Source of the DNA: Zingiber officinale
Lineage: Eukaryota > Streptophyta > Magnoliopsida > Zingiberales > Zingiberaceae
DNA: 64,000 nt
Reading direction: 5' to 3'
Assembly: GCF_018446385.1 (NCBI RefSeq)
Contig: NC_055992.1
Span: forward strand, 98,784,947 to 98,848,946
Positions 35,501 to 47,500 of this stretch are shown here, one piece after another (within the stretch, counting starts at the first letter, position 1; each line of letters starts with the position of its first letter). A model generated the notes under the pieces. It worked only from the letters and a program-made list of their open reading frames with translations. It did no database searches and was not told where the DNA came from. A program made the translations under genes and the position numbers.

Positions 35501-38500
35501 GCTCGGTCACGATGTAACCGAGGAAGCGTCCGCCTTTTGCCCCGAACAAACACTTTTGTGGGTTCAGCTTAACTCCGTACTTCCTCAGCGTTCGGCAGCT
35601 TTCCTCTATATCTGCACAAAGATCCGCTGCCCGAAAAGATTTAATAAGTATATCATCCACGTATACCTCCAGGTTGCGCCCGATTTGCTCCCGGAACACT
35701 TTGTTGATTAGCCTTTGGTATGTAGCTTCGACGTTCTTCAGCCCGAACGATATTACGTTGTAGCAGTAAGTCCCGTCCGCAGTAATGAAGCTCACCTTTT
35801 CCTGATCTTCCCGGGCGAGCGACACTTGGTGGTAGCCCTGATATGCATCCAGCATGCATATCAGCTCGCATTCTGTGGTGGAGTCTACCAGTTGGTCGAT
35901 TCAGGACAGAGGGTAGAAATCCTTCGGGCACGCTTTATTTAGGTCACGGAAGTCGATGCAGACCCTCCATTTGTTGTCTGGCTTGGAGACTAGCACCACA
36001 TTTGCGAGCCAGCTTGGGAATTGCACCTCCCGTATATGGCCGGCCTGCAGGAGCTTCTCGACTTTCGTTTGGATGATGACATTCTGTTCGGCGCTGAAGT
36101 CCCTCTTCCTCTGCTTCACTGGCCGAGCGTCCAGCCGAACATGAAGCTCGTGCTGCGCTATGCTCGGCGAGACTCCCGGCAACTCGTGAGTCGACCAAGC
36201 GAAGACGTCGCAGTTCTATTGGAGGCATTTGACCGACCTCTCCTTCTGGCTCGCCTCCAGGTCGGATGCTATGAACGTAGTGGAGTTCGGTCGGGCAGGG
36301 TGGATCTGTACCTCTTCCTTTTCTTCATAAACCAAGGAAGGTGGCTTTTCAGTTATAGCATTTACCTCGATCCGTGGAGTTTTTTGAGCGGCCTTTGCCT
36401 CGACTCTGACCATTTCCACATAACATCGCCGGGCCGCCAGCTGGTCTCCTCGGACTTCCCCCACTTGATCTTCGACGGGAAATTTTATCTTTTGACAAAA
36501 TGTTGAGACGACTGCTCGGAACTCGTTGAGAGTCGGCCGTCCCAGGATCACATTGTATACGGAAGGGGCGTCGACTACGATGAAGTTAGTGGTACACGTT
36601 CTCCTGAGCGGCTCCTCCCCTAGCGAGATAGCCAGTCTGGTCTGGCCGATCGGAAGGACCTCATTGCACGTGAACCCGTATAACGGGGTCGTCATTGGCA
36701 ATAGCTCGGCTCGGTCAATTTGAAGTTGATCGAACACCTTCTTGAAAATGATGTTGACCGAGCTGCCTATATCAATAAATATGCGGTGAATAGTGTAATT
36801 AGCTATTACCGCTCGGATGATGAGGGTGTCATTGTGGGGGACTTCGACTCCCTCGAGGTCCCGGGGCCCGAAGCTGATCTCGGGCCTGCTCACCTGCTCC
36901 TGGCTGCAGCCGACCGCGTGGATCCTGAGCTGCCGAGCGTGTGACTTTCTGGCCCGGTTCGAATCTCCTCCAGTGGGGCCACCTACGATGATGTTGATTT
37001 CGCCTCGAGCTGCGTTGCTTCTATTCTCTTCCTCCCGAGCGGAAGGTCTTGCTTGCTCTTGCGAAGCTCGGTGATTGACCCTCGATTGCTGATGTCGCTC
37101 GAGCGTTTCCCTAGCCTCACGCCGTCCGGTATCCTGGTGTCGGTGTCTTCGATCGGGTGAAGGTGATCGACGGCGATAGCTTCGGGGCGTGGGGTGAGCG
37201 ATCGGCGGAAGGCTTCGACAATCTCGGGTGTTGTGGGTGGCTGACTGGTGAAGCGAACAGAACATAGGAGTCCATACCTTTCCCTTCGGTTTGGGTCGAT
37301 CGGCTGCCACATGCTGGACCGCGTGCGGCCGGGGTTCGTGGTGTGGCCTGTTTCCCTCGGCCCGAGGTCCCCTCGGTGGTTGGTGGCTGGCTGGGGACTT
37401 CCGCTCGGCGGTTGCCGACGGCTCGGATGACACTTCTTTTCTCCTCGCCGCCTAGGCTTCCTCCACGTTGATGTATTCATTGGCCTTGTTCAGCATGTGG
37501 TCGTAGCTGCGGGGTGACTTTCGGATGAGCGATCGGAAGAAGTCGTCGTCCACGAGCCCTTGCGTGAATGCGTTAATCATGGTCTCCGAGGTGACAGTCG
37601 GGATGTCCATGGCCACCTGGTTGAAGCGTTGGATGTAAGTTCGGAGCAACTCCCTTGAGCCTTGTTTGATGGAGAACAGACTAACGCTGGTCTTCTGGTA
37701 TCGCCTGCTGCTCGCGAAATGCTAGAGGAAAGCCGTTCGGAACTCTTTAAAACTGGTGATCGATCCATCCGGCAGCCTCCGGAACCACCGTTGCGCCGAT
37801 CCCGAAAGGGTGGTGAGGAACACTCGACACTTTACACCATCTGTATATTGATGTAGTGTGGCAGTGTTGTCGAACTTACCCAGATGGTCATCCGGGTCGC
37901 TGGTCCCGTTGTATTCTCCGATCGCCGGGGGCGTGCAGTGCCTCAGTAGTGGGTCTCTTAGGATGGCTTCAGAAAATTGACGGTTGATCCGCTCAGGAGA
38001 TGACTCCGTTCGGGGTGCCTTGCCCTTCCGGATGTGCTGAATTGTGCCTCTTCCTGCTTGCTCGAAGGAAAAGGATGGGAGGAATCGAAAGAGCGGGGTG
38101 TGGAAGAAGCTATGGTGGTGCTCCTCCTGGGACCACCTCCCTCTGCGCCAGGGCTCGAGGGGCCGCCGCCACCGGCCGACGGCGTCGTCCGAGGCTCCGG
38201 ACGCTTCCTCCACGCTAACGCCGCCGCCGTTCGAGTTCTTCGGAAGAGAGCATCACCATGAGTTGGTATCCAGCTTCTTCCATCTGCTCTGCTTGGATTC
38301 AGGTGTGTTCCCACAGACGGCGCCAATTTGATCATATCCGAACTATGAGTTGATGAAGGCTGGGGACGTGGCGCTCTTTGTTGGCTTCGTGTAGACGGCG
38401 GGATGAGATGGACCTCCGACGAACCTACAACAAAGTCGAGCCGGGAAGGGGTTTCCGGCGACGACCCTCCGACGCTCAAGTCAGGCGAGAAGAAAACTGG

Positions 38501-41500
38501 AGCAAGACAATGAGAACTGTAGCTACAGTGTGGATGATTGCATACCTCCGCTGAAGCTTAGGGGTCCTTATATAGGACCCCGGGGAGGTCCGTGCACGCT
38601 TCTCGAGACGTGCACGCTTCCCCAAACATACCTCCAACATGGATGTCAGAAAAAGCATGTCTGACGTCATTCCGCAACCGTCCGAGCATATCCCTGACGA
38701 GACAGTGGAAACTTCCATCGTACGATTCTGTGTACGGCCTGACCGTCGACCACGCCGATTGTCGGCGGCAGCTGTCTCTAGGCTGATCTCCCCAGTTATC
38801 CCTTTTGTCTTTTTCTGTCTTTCGTCTATCCCTGGGTCGGGCGGGTCGGCCGCCCGACGCTCCAGGCGCTCTGGAATATGAGTGTATCGGACCGAGCGGG
38901 AAGACCCCCGGTCATGTGCTCGGATGAGATTGCGCCACCTTGATCTGCGACTCAGCCGAGCGGCTTGGCCGCTCGGCACAGAAATTCCTTTACCTTGCGT
39001 CGGAAACCCGGCCTGTGGTCGAGTTGTCTTTCGTCCGGCTTAGGAGATTCCGCTCGGCAGGACTTTAGGGTTGACCCTCTTGACCTTTGACTCATACATG
39101 TTACTGACCTCCTCCTGAGCGGGTCCCCCGTCCTTACCATCGGATCAGGTGATATTGCCTTTTTCAGCATTGCTGAAAATTTCTGATTTCTTTGTCTTCA
39201 AAGTAACTTAAAGCTGAACTCAGAGATGAAAGAAAGTTTGAAAAATGGTTTTCTTAATATCAGCTTATGTATTGGGACATTGTATTAATAAGCTATAGTT
39301 GACTAATAGCTACCTATCTTCATCGTCATTGGTAAATGTTAGAAGAGTTTTGAACTCTTCATGCTTGAAGTATCACTAACGTTGTTGCTTTACTCTTGTG
39401 AGTCATTAACTAATTGGCAAAGCTAGGATTTCAGTTCAGTTTTCATTTGAATTGGTTGTCAAGCCCATCTCTTGACTTATGAACACTGAAGTTGCCTCTT
39501 TCCTCAATACTAAATTTCCAATGCTGTGTTGGTCTTGGGTCTCACCCTTATTTGTGATGATTTTAATAAAAGATTTCCATGTTATATGTTCCTCCTTAAC
39601 GTTTAAAGTCAAGTTATGGATTGATCCAACATGTTGTACTATATAATCATAATTAAATCAGGTCCAGATTCTTCTTGGAAGAAAAACAAATTTAATAAAA
39701 GATTAATATATTTGTCATGCTTTATGCCTCACTCTTTGTACAATTAAGGCTGCATTCTGAGACTGTAGCAAGTCACCATATTTCTTAGATCATATTACAT
39801 TTATGTATAGCAGCAACAGAACTGCTACCCAGGTTCACATTTCTGTCTGAATTATCCATCTTCTAGCACTGTAATGAATCGAATCAAGTTGGTGTCCACT
39901 GATTACAGAAGGCAATTTTGGTATTTTGTATTTTGGTTTGCCAAGGGAATATTAAAGTCTTGCTGAGGTGTATGGGATTTATTTCCAAAATCCCTCAACC
40001 CATTGGTTGGTGAATATCTATGCCATGATCAAACTATTAGCATATCTTATTCCTATCCATACGAGGAATTTTACCTCCCCTTCAGGTAACTAATCTTACA
40101 TGTGCAATACTCATTACTGATATATTGTGTCTTTGCGTAGCTTATAGATTTGAAAACACATCTCATGTTGGATGGTTTCTGTGTTCCACTAAATATGTTC
40201 CTGAGGATCTGAATGTATGTGACCAATCAACTTTTGCTATTTTCATACTAACTATTGATTCTAACCCCTTTTTTGGTGTCTTCCATTCAACTTAAAAACT
40301 CATCTGTCTTGAGGTGAAACGATCAGTGTAGAGAAAATATTTGCATTTCAGTGTTATATTTTTTTCTTTGTCCATTGTCTGTTAGTTGAATGATCTGCAA
40401 ACATTACACGTGGCTATGTCACATCAACATTTATGATTATTTATTTATTTGTCATTGAAACTTGCACATCTATCAAACAGATGTAGATGTGGAAGCTTCT
40501 GTCTCTATCAACCATGATATAAAAATGGAACCTAATCTTACCTTTGTGTTAAGAACGATGAAACTGATTTCAAGGGATTTATTGGTAAATTTTTATGAAA
40601 TTCTTGCTAAATCGGTGTGCAATTTAACATACTCAGTAGTGAGCATGCATTATTCGTGAATTATTTCTTCTAGTTCCAGTGAAACAGAATTAAACCTCTC
40701 TCTTTAAATCTCTCATTGATTGTGTCCGCTAATATGGCTTTGCATATTTTGTTTTTCATTTGCCTTTCTCAGAAGAAGAAGATTTTGAACCAGCAGCTCC
40801 AGGATTAGTTACCATTCAACCAAAGAACTAGTGGGACGATGAGGATATGGAAGATGATAATATTAAAGAATCCTGGGAAGATGAGGAAGATACTATGGAG
40901 GTAAAAAATCACTGACTGATCAATGCATCTTTTCAACAAAAGTGGTGAATATTGCCATTGTCTGTATTCAACTACTTAGAAATGCAAACTCCCATTTGTT
41001 AGAGGCCCTTCCCAAATGATGCTTAATGCAATTTCAACTGGAAGTTTATGAAGCTGTTAAAGCATTTGTTGACGAGTGGCTCATATTTGGATGAAGGGAT
41101 GTCATGGAAGAAAAATCTGTTAAGATTTTTCGTAATAAAATTCTGTTAAGATTTTATATAACAGAATTTTGTTATGTTTTTCATAACAAATTCTGTTACG
41201 TTTTTACCGGGTCTGGGGGTTTAGCAGTATTTATAGGGATCATTGTAAACCCATTGTAGATCAGACAACACATGAATCATTAGATGTGATTCTCTTGTGT
41301 AGAAGAGAATTCTAATAAAGCTTCGGCCGTTTTGTGGAGTAGGCAAGTCGCCGAACCACGGTAACTCTTTTTCTTTCTCTTCTTCCTCGTGTTTGCTCTT
41401 TCTTGTGCGTCTTCCGCGTTAAAGGTTGAGAGGTATTGCCCTCTCTTTGCACAACAATTGGTATCGAGCTCGTTTTTGGCAGATTTCTTCAACATGTCGG

Positions 41501-44500
41501 GGACGACTTCTGCGAAGTTTGATATGGTGAAGTTTGACGGAACCGGAAACTTTGGATTATGGCAGAGAAGGGTCAAGGACTTGTTGGTGCAACAAGGCAT
41601 GGTGAAGGCGCTAGGAGAAAGAAAACCGGAAAGCATGGAGAAATCAGATTGGGAAGAACTTCAGGCGAAGGCAGTAGCAACAATCAGGCTTTGTCTTACG
41701 GATGACGTGATGTACCATGTCATGGACGAGGAGTCACCGGTGACAGTTTGGCAAAAGCTGGAAAGCCGGTACATGTCAAAATCATTGACAAACAAGCTGT
41801 ATCTCAAGCAGAAATTATTCGGGCTGAAGATGACAGAAGGAACCGATCTGAGCCAGCACATCAACGTATTCAACCAGATTGTAAGTGATCTGAAGCGGAT
41901 TGATGTGAAGATCGAAGACGAAGACAAGGCGCTGATGTTGTTGAATTCTCTACATTCATCTCCTACGTACGAGAATTTTGTTACTACTTTGATGTGGGGT
42001 AAGGAAACTCTCAAATTGGAGGAGATCACAAGTGCGTTGCTAGGTTTTCACCAAAGGAAGAAAACAAGCGATGAAATTTCTCAAGGAGAAGGACTTGTGG
42101 TAAATAGCAACCAAGAGCGTGGTAGGAGCAAATCTCGACATGGATATGACAACAACAACAAGACTCGTTCTAAGTCGAGAAGGAAGAAGGTGATCACGTG
42201 CTACAAATGTGGAGGTAAAGGTCATATCAAGAGAAATTGTCCAGAGATAAAGAAATATGTTGCAGAGAACAAAAGTAGTTCGGCAAAGTCTGCAAACATA
42301 GTTGAAGAAGAAAATTCAGAAAGCAGTGATGGAGATATGCTATCAGTTATGTCAAGTTCGGAGCAGCTGACGGATGCATGGATTTTAGACTCTGCATGTT
42401 CATATCACATGACTCCAAACAAGGATTGGTTTGACACCTATAGGGCAGTGGATTCTGGTTCAGTGTTGATGGGAAACGATGCATCATGCAAGGTTATCGG
42501 CATAGGGAACGTCAGAATCAAGATGTTTGATGGTGTGATCAAAACTTTATGTGATGTCAGATATATACTAGAGCTAAGGAAGAACTTGATCTCACTAGGC
42601 ACACTGATGGTATTGGTTGTAATTACAAATCAGTGAATGGGGTGATGAAGGTCAGCAAGGGAGCTCTGACGTTAATGAAAGGACAAAAGGTAGCAAGAAA
42701 CATCTACAAGTTGATAGGGACTACAGTTGTAGGTGGAGTCTGAATCAGATAGTACTGTCTTGTGGCATATGCGGCTAGGGCATATGGGTGAACGTGGGAT
42801 GCTAGAACTTCACAAGAGAGATTTGTTGAAGGGTGTCAAAACGTGCAAGCTTGAATTCTGCAAATTCTGTGTTCTTGGGAAACAGAGCAAAGTGCAATTT
42901 AAGACGGCAACAAACAAGATGGAGGGGATTCTGGACTACGTACATACGGATCTCTGGGGACCGGCCAGTGTAGCATCACGTGGAGGGCACTTGTATTTTG
43001 TGAGTTTTACTGATGATTTCTCACGAAAGGTATGAGTATACTTTATGTTGGTGTGGGTAGCACTAATGGTCTAACCCAGGTTTTGATGAATGACAAATAG
43101 GTTAAGTTAGTTGTGTTGTTGTCTGACACTTTGATCAAGTGTGCAGGAAAAGTCCAGCTAGGTCGACGGGCTAACCGGATAGCTGGCGAGAAGTCCAAGC
43201 GGGTCGACGGGCTGACCGGACGCTTGGCGAGAAGTCTAACTAGGTCGACGGGCTGACCGGACGCTTGGCGAGAAGTCCAGACGGGTCGACGGGCTGACCG
43301 GACGTCTGGCAGGTAAGTGAGGTAAGTCACTGGAGGGGAGTGACTGTGAGGGCGCGTTCCCGGGAAGGGGACATTAGGCGTCGATCCGGCTTAGATCCAT
43401 TTCGGATGTCTAAGTCGAGATCGTGACTAGATTCCGGTCTCGGAAAGACGGAATCTAAGTCATACTCTCTTTATCTATCTGTTGAACTTTAACTGTGCTA
43501 ACCATTTGTTTTACAGGATATATATTTGCCTCGGACTAACCTTGTTTTGCAGGAAAAAGGAGTCTTTCTGGAACAAGGAGGTCCGGGCGCCCGGAAGGCG
43601 AATTTTATCCAGACACCTCGTCGCTACGTGGAGCATCTTGATTTGAGCAGTTACGTCACACTCCAGGCGCCCGGAACAGCATATAAAAGAAGCCCCAGAC
43701 AGGAGCTTCAGAATCAACTTTGACTGAGAACTCTTCTGCTGATCTTGCTGCTCGACGTTCAAGTGCGACGCCAACAACGCTCCGACAAAAGTGCTCTTCC
43801 GGTTTTTGTTTAATTTTCTTTTTGTAGGTATTGCTTTATTATTAGCATCTCCTGTACTTTTTCTGTAATCATATTTCGCTTAAACTCTTGTTTTTTCGAA
43901 TCGATATTCACCCCCCCCTCTATCGAATCTAACGGTCCTACAAGTGGTATCAGAGCAGGTACCGCTCTGATTTGGTGCAACCACCAATCAGACAGGGGGT
44001 GAAGTTTTTTTTTAATTAATTTTAAGATTGGTGTTTCGATAACTTAATATTTAACTAATCAATTTAAATTAGTGCAACACGAATCTAGTTTTTTTTTTAT
44101 CTTTTTCTCCAGCACTGCTAATCCAAGACCAAGTCTTGGGATTTTTTTTGTCTGTTTCTCTGTGTGCACGAATAATGACTCTTCAAGAAGGACGGAACCC
44201 CTGCGAACCACCACCATACGATCATGAAGACTTCAACTACTGGAAGCGATTAATGGAATACTTCTTAGGAAGCGTAGACATCGATTATATGCTAATTTTG
44301 AGGAAACCTTCTCAAAACTTGGAATTGAACAAAAAGGTAAGTAACATTATTTGTAATGTTTTACCTAACAATATTTTATGCAGATTAGAAAAATACAAGA
44401 ATGCATATGAGCTGTGGACCCAGTTGATCAAGCTTCACGAGACGCCGATGGAGCTAGAAAATCAAGTTAAAGTCAAATATGGACTCGAGTCAAATCCAAC

Positions 44501-47500
44501 GGAGAAGCCTACTCAATTAGGGGTTGCGCTCAAGATTAGTAATATTTATCAAAATACCCCTGCTAATAGTAGCTTAAATAATCAGCATGATGATAAGTAT
44601 GAAATTAGTCCAAGTATGATGTATGATAATCTAGATTTAAATGATTTAAATTCAAAATCACAGAATAATCTAGACTCTGATCAAGTCAATCAAGACTCTG
44701 ATCAATTTGGCATCAACCTTGACTTGGTCAAACAGAACAATGACCAAATCAATTCAAATAATTTAATTAATTCAGAAAATTTAAAATTAGGTGAGCATTT
44801 AGACATAAATAAGTCAAACATTAAAATAAACTTGAATTTAAATGCTAAAAATGAGAAAATGGATAAAATCAATAAATACCCTAATAAAATATTTAATAAT
44901 CTAGACAATATTAATCTAGAAAATGCTATCCAAAACCAAGATAATTTAATTAATAAGAAATTAAACTTTAAATATAAAACTAATCTAATAAATTCAATTA
45001 ATCATATCAATTTAAAAGGCAAAGAAAATATAAGGATAAAATCAAACACTTTGATAAAATCAAAACAGAATTTAACAAACTTAAAATTAAATGTTAAAGA
45101 TAACATATTAAACAAAAATAATCTAGAAATTTCAAAATTAACAATTAATAAAAAGCTAAAAGATAAACCGTTAAGAAAATATAATTCAAACAGTATAGTT
45201 AATTCAAATTTAAAAATAAATAAAAACTTAAACTTTAAAAATAAGCTATTAAAGAAAGATAATTCAATTAACCCAATAAAATTGAAATTGAAAGAACATT
45301 CAAATATTAAATACACTCTCTTAAAGAAAGATAATTTGACCAATTTAATTAATTCAAAATTAAAAACTTAAATTTAAATTACAAATTAAACATTACAACT
45401 TAACTAAAACCAACTCTAATTATAAAAAAAAAATAAAAAAAAAATCTTAAATTAAAGACCAATGATTTAGGGGGAGGCTCCAGAATAGCTGGCACCTCCA
45501 AAACTAACTTACCCGACAGGGTAACCCAAACAAACTAACCCGGCAGGGTAATTAGGATTAGTTAAAAAGAGACCAGGTTTAACTTGAATCATGGTACCGG
45601 TGAAGTTTTTGGATAATAGTACGTTAGGGAAGCTTGGGCATCGCATGTCTAGAAAGATATGGCTTCGATCTGGTGCATTTGGCCAAGTGGAACTGACCGA
45701 AGCTACCCTTAAATGGATTCTAACTAGTTAGACCAAGGTTTAATACTAAGCTCCGTGGATAGGACTATTCGGAAAACCTCGAAAGGTTGGCTACTTCTAA
45801 TGACGTCCAAGTGACTCACCAAGCTTAGAAGTTTATCCGAAGAATGCCTATTTGTTGAGACCAAAGCTAAACTTGAATCTAACAAAAGTTAAACCAAACT
45901 CTGTAATTAAATCTAATTCATCTCACAAAATTATAGGATTCCCTGATTGATAATCTAGATCGGGTGAGATGAATAAGGATCAAATTAATTTTCAAATTAA
46001 ATTAAAATTAAATTTCAAATTTCAAATTAAATTAAAATTAAATTTCAAATTTCAAATTAAATTAAAATTAATTAAAATTAAAATTTGAATTTCAAATTAA
46101 AATTAAATTTTAAATTAATTAAAAATTAAATTTCGAATTAAAACTAAATTAATTTTAAAAAAAATTAATATTAAATTAACTTTAAAAATTATTTTAAAAC
46201 AAAAATTAACTTTTAAAAAAATATTTTTAAATTTAACTTTAAAAATTTTATATTTAACTTAAAAATTTTATTCTAAACTTAAAAATTATTTTAAAATTAT
46301 TTCCAAATTTTTTAAAAATTATTTAAAAAAACTCTTTTAAAAATCATTTTAAAAACTTTAAAAAATTCTTTTAAAAATTATTTTAAAAAAAAACTCTTTT
46401 AAAAATCATTTTAAAAACTTTAAACAATTCTTTTAAAACATTTTGAAAAATTATTTTAAAAACTATTTTAAAAATCATTTTAAAAACTTTAAAAAATTCT
46501 TTTAAAAATTATTTAAAAAAAAAAAAAACTCTTTTAAAAATTATTTTAAAAACTTTAAACAATTCTTTTAAAACATTTTGAAAAATTATTTTAAAAACTT
46601 TTAAAAATCATTTAAAAACTATCTTAAAAATTATGTCTCATTTTGAAAAATTCTTCTTATTTTTTCACTATAATAAAATTCTTTTAACTTAAAAAAATAG
46701 TAATAATAATAAATTATTTCTATAGACTATTTTCACTTTAAAAATTATTATTTTGACTTTAAACTCATTTTTTAATCTTAAACATCATTGTAACCTTAAA
46801 ATTATTTTTTAATTTAACTTAACTGAAAATTAGATCTTAAATTAAAACTCATTAAAACTTAATTTAAACATTACTTTTCAACTTAATTCAACATAACTGA
46901 AAATTAAAACTTAAAAATTTAACTTAAACTTAAAAATTAAAGCTAAATTAATCACTAGTATTAATTTTAATCTAAAATCAAAACTGAATTGAACGTATAT
47001 TAATTGTCATTAAATTCCTGTTAGAAATCCCTTAAAAATAATAATTATTATAATTCTTTTAAATTCATTTAAAACTTAGACACCTAACTTAAAAACTTAA
47101 ATTCCGTTAACTTCAACTTTAAACTTAATTATGTAATAAGTAGAACTTAACTATTTAAGTTTAACTTTATTTGAGAACTAAGCTTGATTTGATCAGAACC
47201 TAGGTTTAACCTTAGTAAAAACATTAAAATTACTCTAAGTCATTTTTCTTAATCAACCTTTAAAATATTAATTATTTTTATTAAAACATAATTAAAGTTT
47301 GACTTAAATTGAACCTTACTTAACCTTGTTTAATAACGAGTTTAACTTCAAATTACCACCAACTTTAAACTAAGTCAATCCAACTTAAAAGGAAGTAAAT
47401 GAAAAGTTAAATTATAACTAACACCTTCATCAATTAATATAAAATTTAGATTATAGCAAAATTTAATCAATAAATTATTAATATTGATCAATTATTAAAT

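Larger units (their letters stand above)
28993..39147 (-). mobile_element. Gypsy-2: Tat-like Ty3/Gypsy retrotransposon in eIF3J intron 1
   Basis: Two 819-bp LTRs (28993-29811 and 38329-39147) bound a 10,155-bp element. Perfect GGTGA duplications flank it (28988-28992 and 39148-39152). On the minus strand the order is LTR, primer-binding site, gag-pro-pol, 62-bp repeat, antisense gene, LTR, as in Gypsy-1. LTR ends are TGATCC...GGATCA type. The two LTRs differ at roughly 5 per cent of positions by eye. The element lies antisense to eIF3J, so its internal antisense gene reads in the same direction as eIF3J. Confidence 0.93.

Noticed and set aside
41661..42029. Minus-strand frame of 122 codons
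   Set aside because: It is a shadow of Copia-2 gag.
43151..43310. Simple minisatellite reading of the 41-bp array
   Set aside because: Plain duplication does not explain arms that differ between units yet still pair, so it is reported as a structural finding.
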